Source: Vibrio ostreicida
GTDB lineage: Bacteria; Pseudomonadota; Gammaproteobacteria; Enterobacterales; Vibrionaceae
NCBI RefSeq assembly: GCF_013074385.2
Contig: NZ_JABEYA020000001.1
Location: 558,001-622,000, forward strand
Reading direction: 5' to 3'
DNA: 64,000 bases
The notes beneath the pieces were generated by a model. The model did no database searches and had not been told where the DNA came from. It saw only the letters and a list, made by a program, of their open reading frames with translations. The position numbers and the translations under genes were made by a program. Each line of letters begins with the position of its first letter. The stretch's first letter is position 1. This document shows positions 37,212 through 46,003 of this stretch, piece after piece.

Positions 37212-37976
37212 TTAACTGCCTACTCGACGTACCTGAATAATCATGCCGAGTAGCGGATGATCTAAGAAATGGGTTTCAGTACTGCGCATACGGCGTTTTT
37301 GATCCATCCGATAGCTTTTCAGAAATTCTTCACTACGTACTGTGGGCGTCACATCCTCCATTAAGCCGACTTGAACGATACCCTCGCCTGAAGGTTGAGT
37401 GAGCTCAAACGGTTTGGATTCCAACGAGATGTTGCGTACGCTGGGAGCTTTGAGGTCTAACTGAACATCAGCGTAGAGGTAGTGCTCGACATACACTTGC
37501 AATGTGCCGTCCAGCTCATACAAGGGTTTCGCGATGCTTTCTTCGGTGACACCCTCAATGATTTCAGGGGTTGGCTCCCAACCACGTTGTGAGCCGTCGG
37601 GATTAAATTGTTCTGAAAAGTTCCGGCCAGCTTGAAAATGAAAAGTGGGCGCCCTATGCCGGTTACCATCGCCTTGACGCCATGCTGTATGGAGCAACAC
37701 TTTGAAGCCGGCATGGTTTGTCAACTTTTGGACTTGGGAGTTCAGTTCATAAGAAGAGGACGGCAAACGCATTACGCCCTTTCTTTTGCGGTAGTTGGTA
37801 TCGCCTAGGCTACCAACATTTTTCAGCGATATTTCTGGGACAGAGTTGGGCCAAGACTCGGCGGTCTGCTCAGGATTTAGTGCACGCTTAAAAATGATCA
37901 CTTCTATATCGAATTGGCGCTTAGCCCAAGACGGCATCGCGACAAAAAGAAGTAGTAGCGGGATCAGTTTTTTCAT
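37212..37976 (-). CDS. csiV: Peptidoglycan-binding periplasmic protein CsiV
   Basis: A 254-residue exported protein (signal about 1-18, M-K-K-L-I-P-L ... S-W-A). The start is 37976, the in-frame ATG giving a proper signal peptide; codons upstream to 38003 are hydrophilic. The mature part has the CsiV (DUF2490-like) pattern: F-D-I-E-V-I-I-F-K-R near the N terminus, V-L-L-H-T-A-W-R-Q near 105-113 and V-Y-V-E-H-Y-L-Y-A-D. In V. cholerae CsiV binds peptidoglycan and is needed for PBP1A/LpoA-dependent wall synthesis. It follows mfd by 56 bases on the same strand. Confidence 0.85.
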   Translation of the reverse strand: MKKLIPLLLLFVAMPSWAKRQFDIEVIIFKRALNPEQTAESWPNSVPEISLKNVGSLGDTNYRKRKGVMRLPSSSYELNSQVQKLTNHAGFKVLLHTAWRQGDGNRHRAPTFHFQAGRNFSEQFNPDGSQRGWEPTPEIIEGVTEESIAKPLYELDGTLQVYVEHYLYADVQLDLKAPSVRNISLESKPFELTQPSGEGIVQVGLMEDVTPTVRSEEFLKSYRMDQKRRMRSTETHFLDHPLLGMIIQVRRVGS

Positions 37977-38032
37977 TACAACTCCATTATCAGGTGGTTT
38001 CACCTTGGTAAATTAATTAAGCCTGAACCGTT

Positions 38033-41000
38033 TCAGGATTGGGGTAAAAGGTTCTGTTGGAACTCGCCCAACAGTTCACCAACAAATTGAATTCTCTTTC
38101 GTCTGTCCGTCAATGTTACCCCAAACTTAAACTTAGTTGGGCCTTCCATCGAAAATTTTTGTGGTTGAGACTGCAAGAGTTTAACCAAGTACGTTGGATT
38201 TATGTCAGCATCGGGATAGAACTCAATAAATCCGCCCTTATCATGTGCTTCTATTTTTTTAACTTTCAAGTTTGCCGCTTTTAGCTTCATTTCTGAGACG
38301 CAAAGTAAATTTTTTGCGGCGTCAGGTAAAAGCCCAAATCGGTCGATCAGCTCAACCTTGAGATCATCCAGTTCCGATTTCACAGACACACTTGCGATTT
38401 GCTTGTACATGGATAAGCGAGTATTAATGTCTGGGATATAATCATCTGGAAGTAGAGCGGGCAGTCGCATTTCAATTTCAGTTTGATCTCGCAGTAAATC
38501 GTCTAACGCAGGTTCCTTACCTTCTTTGAGTGCATTGACCGCTTGTTCTAGCATCTCCATGTAAAGGGTAAAGCCAACCGATTGGATTTGGCCACTTTGC
38601 TCGTCACCCAATAGTTCGCCCGCCCCGCGTATTTCCAAATCATGGGTAGCGAGGGTAAACCCTGCGCCAAGATCTTCGAGTGACGCGATGGCATCTAACC
38701 GTTTGATTGCATCTTTGGTCATGGCTTTGGGATGCGGAGTTAAAAGATAAGCGTAGGCTTGATGATGAGAACGGCCGACTCGCCCGCGTAACTGATGAAG
38801 TTGTGCCAAACCCAAATGGTCGGCCCTATCCATGATGATGGTATTGGCTGTTGGTACATCAATACCCGTTTCAATAATGGTGGTACAGACTAGAAGATTG
38901 AACCTTTGATGGTAAAAATCGTTCATTATTCGCTCAAGCTCACGCTCGCGCATTTGCCCATGCGCTACGGTAACTCTGGCTTCTGGGATAAGCTTTTCCA
39001 GATCGGCAGCGACTTTATCGATTGTTTCAACCTGATTGTGCAGATAATAGACTTGTCCCCCACGCATGATTTCCCGCAATACTGCTTCTTTTATCGTGGC
39101 ATCATCACTTTGTCTCACAAACGTTTTTATGGCCAAACGCCTTGCGGGTGGTGTCGCTATGATTGAGAGATCACGCATCCCACTCATGGCCATATTGAGG
39201 GTGCGTGGTATCGGTGTGGCGGTTAAGGTAAGGATGTCTACGTCGGTCCGTATTGCTTTCATCTTTTCTTTCTGGCGGACACCAAAACGATGTTCCTCAT
39301 CGACGATAAGCAGCCCTAGATCTTTGAATTTAATGTCATTTGATAACAGTTTATGAGTACCAACGACGAGATCAACTTTACCATCCTCTATATCCTGTAG
39401 GACTTGTTTTTGCTCTTTAGCCGTTTTAAAACGGGACAGAACTTCCACTCTTATAGGGAGATTTGCAAATCTATCCCGAAAATTCTCAAAGTGTTGTTGA
39501 GCCAATAGGGTCGTTGGGACTAATACGGCGACTTGTTTCCCGTTATCTGTAGCGAGAAAGGCAGCGCGCATGGCCACTTCCGTTTTGCCGAAGCCAACAT
39601 CACCACAGACGAGTCGATCCATCGCTTTTGCTTGGCACATGTCAGACATGACCGCATTGATCGTCATCGATTGGTCTTCGGTTTCTTCAAATGGGAATCC
39701 TGCCTTAAAGGTCGCGTACTGACCGCGGTCTAGGGCAAATTTGTACCCTGGTTTGAGCTCGCGCTTTGCATAAACGTCAAGCAGTTCAGCCGCAACATCA
39801 CGCACTTTTTCAGCGGCTCTGCGGCGTGCTTTCGTCCAAGCTTCCCCACCGAGCTTATGGAGCGGAGCGGAATCCTCGGCTCCACCCGAGTATCGACTGA
39901 TCAAATTGAGAGCGGCAACGGGTACGTATAGCTTTGCATCACTTTGGTATTCGAGTGTGACGTATTCGGTGATAAGTCCGCCCGCCTCAAGGGTTTGCAG
40001 GCCGATGTAGCGACCAATGCCGTGGTCGATATGAACCACGGGTTGACCCGGTTTAAGTTCTGCCAGATTTCGTATTACGGCATCGTTGTTGGTGGATTTA
40101 CGGTCCTTGCGTCGGCGTTGATGAACGCGGTCTCCCAATAAATCGCTCTCACAAATCAATGCGACTTGTTCATCGCCATAGAGAAAACCGTGCTCAGCGG
40201 AACTTAAAATCAAACTAAGTGGGTGTTGACTGCTGACAGCAGCAAAGAAGTTTTCTTGCTCGACAGGGCGTAACTTAATTTGACTCAGTAACTCAAGCAG
40301 CGCTTCACGTCGTCCTTCAGACTCGACAGAAAAAACCACCTTACCTGAGTAATGCTCACTAAACTGACGCAGCGCCGACATTGGCTCCTTGTGTTGGTGC
40401 TGGACGGCCAATTCGGGCAAAGGGCTAATGGCAGGGTTGATTCGGCCTTGTTTTTCAGCAATGGCCTGAGTGGAAAGTTGAACCTGAGGTAACCGTTTAA
40501 AATGACCAAACAATTCATCTTTTTTTAGCCACAGATCTTCTGGGGGTAACAAAGGACGGAGAGGATCAATTTTTCTCTGATCGTAACGATAATCAACGTC
40601 ATGCAAAAAGTGGTCAATTGCAGAATCGAGATCGCCAACGGTAATCAGCTGGCTGTCATCAGCAATATAATCAAATAGGGTGCCAGTTTGTTCAAAGAAC
40701 AAGGGCTGCCAATATTCAATGCCTGCTGGCCATGTGCCTTTTGACACCTGCATATAAACGGATTCTGGCTCTCGCCGCGCTTCAAATTTTTGGCGCCAGC
40801 GGATTCGAAAATCTTCTATCGCACTTTCCGTGGTGGGAAATTCGTGTGCAGGGAGGAGTCGAATGTCGGTGACTTCTTCTATGGAGCGTTGATTGTCCGG
40901 ATCAAAAGTACGTATCGTATCGATTTCGTCATCAAAGAAATCAATACGGAATGGGTGCTTCGTACCCATAGGAAAGAGATCCAAAATCGAGCCACGGCTG

Positions 41001-41494
41001 GCGTATTCCCCAGGGCCAAAGACCTGCTCCACTTGCCGGTAGCCCGATTTTTCCAACTGAATGCGCAGTTTTTCAAGGGAATATTGAGCACCGATTTCAA
41101 TCATCAAGGTGTGTTGCATAAGGAAATCTCTGGGAGATTGCCTTTGCAAAAGTGTATTGATGGGAACAATGGTGATACCACTGCGTTGGGTGGGCAATTG
41201 ATAAAGTTTGGCGATTCGGTCAGAGATGATCTCTTCATGAGGAGAAAAATTATCATAAGGAAGCGTTTCCCAATCTGGGAAAAGAGTCACTTGCTGATCG
41301 GTGAACGGTTCGACTTCTTGTAAAAGTTTTAAAGCCAATTGAGGATCGGGCACAGCCAAAAGTGTGTGGCTAGAATGTTGGTTAGCAAGTTCAGCGATGG
41401 CGAGAGCCAAACTGGCTCCGTGCAAGTTACCGACTTGTTTTTTATCTGTGGGTCCTGTTGGGGAAACCAAGTTTAAAAGCGATGTATTAGGCAT
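38033..41494 (-). CDS. mfd: Transcription-repair coupling factor Mfd
   Basis: A 1153-residue DNA translocase that removes stalled RNA polymerase and recruits UvrA. Domains: N-terminal UvrB-homology module about 1-330, species-specific region about 350-460, CarD-like RNA polymerase interaction domain about 475-560 (G-Q-P-V-V-H-I-D-H-G-I-G-R-Y), RecG-like motor with Walker A G-D-V-G-F-G-K-T about 630-637 and D-E-E-H near 730, TRG motif and C-terminal domain D7. It starts 3 bases after plzB, so the two are co-transcribed. Confidence 0.96.
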   Translation of the reverse strand: MPNTSLLNLVSPTGPTDKKQVGNLHGASLALAIAELANQHSSHTLLAVPDPQLALKLLQEVEPFTDQQVTLFPDWETLPYDNFSPHEEIISDRIAKLYQLPTQRSGITIVPINTLLQRQSPRDFLMQHTLMIEIGAQYSLEKLRIQLEKSGYRQVEQVFGPGEYASRGSILDLFPMGTKHPFRIDFFDDEIDTIRTFDPDNQRSIEEVTDIRLLPAHEFPTTESAIEDFRIRWRQKFEARREPESVYMQVSKGTWPAGIEYWQPLFFEQTGTLFDYIADDSQLITVGDLDSAIDHFLHDVDYRYDQRKIDPLRPLLPPEDLWLKKDELFGHFKRLPQVQLSTQAIAEKQGRINPAISPLPELAVQHQHKEPMSALRQFSEHYSGKVVFSVESEGRREALLELLSQIKLRPVEQENFFAAVSSQHPLSLILSSAEHGFLYGDEQVALICESDLLGDRVHQRRRKDRKSTNNDAVIRNLAELKPGQPVVHIDHGIGRYIGLQTLEAGGLITEYVTLEYQSDAKLYVPVAALNLISRYSGGAEDSAPLHKLGGEAWTKARRRAAEKVRDVAAELLDVYAKRELKPGYKFALDRGQYATFKAGFPFEETEDQSMTINAVMSDMCQAKAMDRLVCGDVGFGKTEVAMRAAFLATDNGKQVAVLVPTTLLAQQHFENFRDRFANLPIRVEVLSRFKTAKEQKQVLQDIEDGKVDLVVGTHKLLSNDIKFKDLGLLIVDEEHRFGVRQKEKMKAIRTDVDILTLTATPIPRTLNMAMSGMRDLSIIATPPARRLAIKTFVRQSDDATIKEAVLREIMRGGQVYYLHNQVETIDKVAADLEKLIPEARVTVAHGQMRERELERIMNDFYHQRFNLLVCTTIIETGIDVPTANTIIMDRADHLGLAQLHQLRGRVGRSHHQAYAYLLTPHPKAMTKDAIKRLDAIASLEDLGAGFTLATHDLEIRGAGELLGDEQSGQIQSVGFTLYMEMLEQAVNALKEGKEPALDDLLRDQTEIEMRLPALLPDDYIPDINTRLSMYKQIASVSVKSELDDLKVELIDRFGLLPDAAKNLLCVSEMKLKAANLKVKKIEAHDKGGFIEFYPDADINPTYLVKLLQSQPQKFSMEGPTKFKFGVTLTDRRKRIQFVGELLGEFQQNLLPQS

Positions 41495-41497
41495 AGT

Positions 41498-42070
41498 TTA
41501 ATTTTTTTTGTCGCGATTAAGCGAGCGCTGGCGAAGTAATTTTTGTTGTTGAAAGAGTGCTGCCTTGATCAGTAAATCTTCATCCTGATCACGCAGTAAA
41601 TCAAACTTAATGGTGATGTGGTGAGAATCACTTTCTTGCTCACATGTTTCCACATGGCCGTAACCATAAATGGCGGCAGGTGGGTGCTCCAAAAAGAGCT
41701 TCACTCGAGTTTTTGTCCCGACTGGCAATGCGGTTTCAGCGTTATAGCTGAACTTACTGGCGCCAAAAGAGAGCGTTTGCCGACGATACTGAATATCGTC
41801 TTGCTGTGAAAGCATAAAGGTTAGAAGAAGATTGAGCTTGGCATTTTGGGTATCGAGTAATTCGATGACGTGCTTGAAATCACTGTTCTTAAGTTCTGAA
41901 CGGGCATTGTCATTGAGAATATCGAGGTGGCTAAACTCACTGGCCACAATAAAAGGGGCGGGAATTTCGCCTTCAAATTGCTCGAAGCTGGGCAAACACG
42001 CGTCTTGAGCAAGAGGCTCGACGTTAATCGTCATTTGGTGATGTACGGTAAAATATTCTAGCTCAGCCAT
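41498..42070 (-). CDS. plzB: PilZ-domain protein (PlzB-like)
   Basis: A 190-residue protein upstream of mfd. The C-terminal half has PilZ-like beta strands: L-S-F-G-A-S-K-F-S-Y, P-V-G-T-K-T-R-V-K-L-F-L and H-H-I-T-I-K-F. The classical cyclic di-GMP residues R-x-x-x-R are only partly matched (Q-Y-R-R-Q-T at about 93-98) and the D/N-x-S-x-x-G motif is replaced by S-F-G-A-S, so c-di-GMP binding is doubtful. By position and sequence it corresponds to V. cholerae PlzB (VC1885), for which binding has also been uncertain. GGAAA precedes the ATG. Confidence 0.75.
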   Translation of the reverse strand: MAELEYFTVHHQMTINVEPLAQDACLPSFEQFEGEIPAPFIVASEFSHLDILNDNARSELKNSDFKHVIELLDTQNAKLNLLLTFMLSQQDDIQYRRQTLSFGASKFSYNAETALPVGTKTRVKLFLEHPPAAIYGYGHVETCEQESDSHHITIKFDLLRDQDEDLLIKAALFQQQKLLRQRSLNRDKKN

Positions 42071-42235
42071 GCGATATTTCCTTTAAGTTATCTTCTGATT
42101 ATCGCTATACGAGTCAACTAATCAAGATATGTCCTTGTTTATGACATATTTTGACGTTTAATTCGCAAATCGGGGCTACAACCGAAGAGGATAAATCGTT
42201 AAAGTAACGGCTATCAAACGTTATTGGTCTTTTAT

Positions 42236-43444
42236 ATGTTCCATCCGGTTTCCACCTTTATCGGTTTACGCTACTTGCGCGGGCGTTCTGGTGACAGGTT
42301 CAGTCGCTTCGTTTCCTATATGTCTACAGCTGGCATCACGATTGGTGTGATGTCGTTGGTCACTGTGCTTTCTGTCATGAACGGTTTTGAAGCTCAGCTT
42401 AAAGGGCGGATACTCGGCGTTTTACCTCAGGCGATTGTATCGCAAAGCGCAGGGGGCACACCGAATACGGAATCTGCTCCTGAATTTGCACAACAGTTAT
42501 CGGATGCGGCACATCCTAAACCTGTGGTCCAGAGCGAGGCCATTATTCAAAGTGCCGATAATCTCTCCGCTGGCCTGTTGTTGGGGATAAAGCCCAATGG
42601 CCATGATCCGATTCAGTCACATCTCATTGCTGGCAGTTTGTCGTCGATGCAGCCGGGCACCTATCAAATTTTTATTGGACACAGTCTCGCGCGGACGCTG
42701 AATGTTTCCCTTGGCGATAAACTTCGCCTTATGGTCACCAGCGCAAGCCAATTCACGCCTCTAGGGCGGATACCAAGCCAGCGTCTTTTTACGGTGGCGG
42801 GGATTTATAATACTGGCTCTGATGTCGATGGGCAGTTGATACTGACCCACATAGAGGATGCAGCGCGCCTACTGAAATTGAAACAAGGGACGATCTCCGG
42901 TTGGCGGTTATTCTTCGATGACCCGTTTGTGGTGGGTGATCTCAGTCAGCACACGATGCCTGATGGCTGGAAATGGCAAGACTGGCGCGATCAACGTGGT
43001 GAATTATTTCAAGCGGTCAGAATGGAAAAAAATATGATGGGCTTAATGCTAGGGCTGATTGTCGGCGTAGCAGCGTTTAATATCATCTCCGCATTGATCA
43101 TGGTTGTGATGGAGAAACAATCGGAGGTGGCGATTCTTAAGACTCAGGGCATGACGAGCAGACAAGTACTGGCGATTTTTGTTGTGCAAGGGGCAAGCAG
43201 TGGTGTTGTAGGGGCACTTATCGGTGGCGCTTTGGGTATTTTGCTGTCCCATTCTTTAAATCCCCTTCTTGAAAGTGCTCGCATTCAATTATTTGCTGTG
43301 GGTGGTCAACTGCCTGTCGTTATCAACCCCATGCAAGTGATGATTGTTGTCCTATTGGCGATTACATTAAGTTTGCTGGCAACTTTATTTCCGTCATACC
43401 GTGCGTCTTCTGTTAAACCCGCTGAGGCTTTAAGATATGAGTAA
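42236..43444 (+). CDS. lolC: Lipoprotein-releasing ABC transporter permease LolC
   Basis: A 402-residue inner-membrane subunit that releases lipoproteins to LolA. The start is ATG 42236 ([17 protein letters not shown]); an in-frame TTG 12 bases earlier is less likely. N-terminal TM about 25-48, periplasmic MacB-like domain about 50-260, then three TM segments of the FtsX type. The 3' end overlaps lolD by 8 bases. It is divergent from plzB. Confidence 0.92.
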   Translation: MFHPVSTFIGLRYLRGRSGDRFSRFVSYMSTAGITIGVMSLVTVLSVMNGFEAQLKGRILGVLPQAIVSQSAGGTPNTESAPEFAQQLSDAAHPKPVVQSEAIIQSADNLSAGLLLGIKPNGHDPIQSHLIAGSLSSMQPGTYQIFIGHSLARTLNVSLGDKLRLMVTSASQFTPLGRIPSQRLFTVAGIYNTGSDVDGQLILTHIEDAARLLKLKQGTISGWRLFFDDPFVVGDLSQHTMPDGWKWQDWRDQRGELFQAVRMEKNMMGLMLGLIVGVAAFNIISALIMVVMEKQSEVAILKTQGMTSRQVLAIFVVQGASSGVVGALIGGALGILLSHSLNPLLESARIQLFAVGGQLPVVINPMQVMIVVLLAITLSLLATLFPSYRASSVKPAEALRYE

Positions 43445-44123
43445 ACTGATTCAATGTCAGAACATTTGTAAAACTTACCGTGAAGGGACACTCGACACAT
43501 CCGTCCTTAAAGGAGTGAGTTTTGCGCTTCAAAAAGGTGAACTCGCCTCTATCATCGGTTCTTCCGGCTCTGGAAAAAGTACGTTATTGCATATTTTGGG
43601 GGCATTGGACTCTCCTTCTGAAGGGGAAGTGACTTTCCTTGGTCAGAAGTTCGCTGGGTTAAGTTCAAATAAGCAAGCCCGACTCCGGAATCAGCATTTG
43701 GGCTTTGTTTATCAATTTCATCACTTATTGAGTGATTTTAGTGCGCTGGAAAATGTGGCCATGCCGCTTTTGATTGGTGGTAAGAAAGTGTCTGTAGCGA
43801 AACAAGCCGCGAGTACATTACTTGAGAAGGTCGGGCTGTCGCATCGGCTTGAGCACAGACCATCAGAGTTGTCTGGTGGCGAGCGCCAGCGAGTGGCGAT
43901 TGCTCGTGCGTTAGTCAATAACCCTGATTTGGTTCTGGCTGACGAACCAACAGGTAATCTTGATCACAAAACCGCGCATGGGATATATGACTTGATGCGT
44001 GAATTGAATAAAGAATCCGCGACGGCGTTTTTGATCGTCACCCACGATGGAGAGCTGGCTGGAAAAATGGACCGTCAGTTGCATATGAAAGATGGTCTAT
44101 TGTTGAATTCTGGGGAGTCTTGA
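43437..44123 (+). CDS. lolD: Lipoprotein-releasing ABC transporter ATPase LolD
   Basis: A 228-residue ATPase: Walker A G-S-S-G-S-G-K-S at about 42-49, the LolD-specific motif around [18 protein letters not shown], signature L-S-G-G-E-R-Q-R, Walker B L-V-L-A-D-E-P, H-loop T-H-D. It powers lipoprotein extraction with LolC and LolE and overlaps lolC. Confidence 0.95.
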   Translation: MSKLIQCQNICKTYREGTLDTSVLKGVSFALQKGELASIIGSSGSGKSTLLHILGALDSPSEGEVTFLGQKFAGLSSNKQARLRNQHLGFVYQFHHLLSDFSALENVAMPLLIGGKKVSVAKQAASTLLEKVGLSHRLEHRPSELSGGERQRVAIARALVNNPDLVLADEPTGNLDHKTAHGIYDLMRELNKESATAFLIVTHDGELAGKMDRQLHMKDGLLLNSGES

Positions 44124-44124
44124 T

Positions 44125-45360
44125 TTGCTTTCACTATTAATCGGCCGTCGATTTAGCCGCGCTAAACAGCGCAATAAAATGGTCTCCTTTATCTCTCTTT
44201 CTTCGACATTAGGCATTGCGGTGGGTGTGGCCGTGATCATCATTGGGTTATCGGCCATGAACGGCTTTGAACGAGAGTTAAAAGATAGGGTGCTGTCTGT
44301 TATTGCTCATGGTGAACTTGAAGGGGTTCGTGAGCCCATCGGCGAGTGGCGCAAGGTCATCAAGCAAGCTCAGGTTCACCCCCAAGTTGAAGCCGCGGCG
44401 CCATACGTCAAAATGACCGCTCTGGCCGAAAAAGGACACAGCCTGAAAGCATTAGAGATTCGAGGGGTGGAGCCAGATTTAGAGTCCCAAGTTTCGAATA
44501 TGAGCCAATACATTGATGCTCAGGTATGGAAGGCATTTGAGCCCGGAAAGCAACAGGTTATTTTAGGTAAAGGTGTGGCTGATCGCCTTGGTGTTGCGCA
44601 GGGGGACTATATTACTTTGATGATACCTACGTCGGGTTCAACCACTAAAGTCCAAGCTCCTAAACGTGTTCGTGTCAAAATATTAGGGCTGCTGGCGCTC
44701 AACGGGCAGATTGATCACAATCTTGCTTTAGTCCCTTTAGCTGATGCGCAAAAGTACGCCAAACTGGGGAGTGCCGTCACGGGTGTGTCGTTGCGTGTCA
44801 GTGATGTCCTTAAAGCGACTCAAATCGTTCGGGAAGTGGGCAGGACTCTTGACGTGTATGTGTATCTTCACAGTTGGCAACAAAAGCATGGTTTTCTCTA
44901 TCGAGACATCCAATTAGTAAGAACCATTATGTATCTAGTGATGGTCTTAGTGATTGGTGTCGCCAGTTTTAATATAGTTTCTACGCTAATGATGGCAGTT
45001 AAGGATCGCGCCGCCGACATTGCTATTTTGCGTACGATGGGTGGCACAGATGGTTTGATTAAGCGTATTTTTATTTGGCAGGGGGTTTTCTCGGGTGTTT
45101 TAGGCAGCGTTGCTGGTGGTCTAATCGGGGTCATCGTCGCTTTAAATTTGACGTCATTGATACAAGGATTGGAATCTCTGGTCGATCATCAATTTCTTTC
45201 GGGAGACATCTACTTTGTCGACTTTCTTCCCTCTGAAGTCAGTGTCACGGATGTTCTATTGGTTTCTACGACGGCTATCATTCTCAGTTTATTGGCCACC
45301 TGGTACCCAGCCTCTCGGGCCAGTCAGCTTCAGCCTGCCACCGTGTTGAGTGCGAAATAG
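44125..45360 (+). CDS. lolE: Lipoprotein-releasing ABC transporter permease LolE
   Basis: A 411-residue LolC paralogue (L-S-L-L-I-G-R-R-F-S-R at the start, G-L-S-A-M-N-G-F-E-R-E-L, C-terminal V-K-D-R-A-A-D-I-A-I-L-R-T-M-G). The start appears to be TTG 44125, one base after the lolD stop, with GGGGAG upstream; no better in-frame ATG fits. The separate LolC and LolE subunits fit the classical LolCDE rather than the LolF system. A terminator follows. Confidence 0.93.
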   Translation: MLSLLIGRRFSRAKQRNKMVSFISLSSTLGIAVGVAVIIIGLSAMNGFERELKDRVLSVIAHGELEGVREPIGEWRKVIKQAQVHPQVEAAAPYVKMTALAEKGHSLKALEIRGVEPDLESQVSNMSQYIDAQVWKAFEPGKQQVILGKGVADRLGVAQGDYITLMIPTSGSTTKVQAPKRVRVKILGLLALNGQIDHNLALVPLADAQKYAKLGSAVTGVSLRVSDVLKATQIVREVGRTLDVYVYLHSWQQKHGFLYRDIQLVRTIMYLVMVLVIGVASFNIVSTLMMAVKDRAADIAILRTMGGTDGLIKRIFIWQGVFSGVLGSVAGGLIGVIVALNLTSLIQGLESLVDHQFLSGDIYFVDFLPSEVSVTDVLLVSTTAIILSLLATWYPASRASQLQPATVLSAK

Positions 45361-45371
45361 AATAAACCACT

Positions 45372-45397
45372 AAAAAAGGCCCAACGGGGCCTTTTTT
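45372..45397. terminator. Bidirectional terminator between lolE and the DUF2062 gene
   Basis: A6-GGCCC (45372-45382) pairs with GGGCC-T6 (45387-45397) around AACG, just after the lolE stop, with A and T runs for both directions. Confidence 0.88.
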
Positions 45398-45458
45398 AGT
45401 CATGGGCAGACATGTCAATTACATCCGCGACGTCTTATGGGTTGTAATGATCAAAACA

Positions 45459-45995
45459 TTACTTTTTCTTCTTCAGTAAACGGCTTAATCTGATTTTTCG
45501 CTGTTGCCAACTCCGAACCACAGAGTATCGCCACAAAGTTTGAATACCAAAGTAGCCAGTGATGGCGGAGATAATGCCGCAAATAAGACATCCGAGTAAG
45601 AAAGGGGGTCCGATAGTGTTCATTTGCTGCAGAATAAACTGCCACGAGAGCTCAAAGTGAAAGGCTTGTGGTGGGGTGTGCATCACCCAAGCTCCAACTT
45701 TATACGCAAAATAGAACAGAACGGGCATGGTGATAGGGTTGCTTACCCAAACCAACGCCACTGAGAGTGGCAGGTTGACACCACAAAGAATCGCAAGTCC
45801 GGCAGACATCAGCATCTGACTTGGGAGAGGTATAAAAGCCATAAACAGGCCTACAGCGAAAGCGCCTGAAGCGGAGCGGCGATTAAGACACCAAAGGTTT
45901 GGGTTGTACAAGACATTACCAAACACTTTAAGGGCTTTTTGGCGCTTTATTAATTCGGGATCTGGCATAAAGCGCTTGATGAATTTTCTCGGCAT
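45459..45995 (-). CDS. DUF2062 membrane protein
   Basis: A 178-residue protein: basic N terminus (M-P-R-K-F-I-K-R), then L-W-x-L-N-R-R-S-A-S-G-A-F-A-V-G-L-F-M-A-F-I-P-L-P-S-Q and two to four hydrophobic segments with a V-S-N-P-I-T-M-P motif, typical of DUF2062; it ends in a very basic R-L-L-K-K-K-K tail. Function is unknown. Its start codon is only 8 bases from that of the divergent comEC, so each promoter must lie inside the other gene. Confidence 0.85.
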   Translation of the reverse strand: MPRKFIKRFMPDPELIKRQKALKVFGNVLYNPNLWCLNRRSASGAFAVGLFMAFIPLPSQMLMSAGLAILCGVNLPLSVALVWVSNPITMPVLFYFAYKVGAWVMHTPPQAFHFELSWQFILQQMNTIGPPFLLGCLICGIISAITGYFGIQTLWRYSVVRSWQQRKIRLSRLLKKKK

Positions 45996-46003
45996 AGGGA
46001 AAT

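Noticed and set aside
40790-41323. 177-codon open frame antisense to mfd
   Set aside because: Fully inside mfd with no supporting signal.
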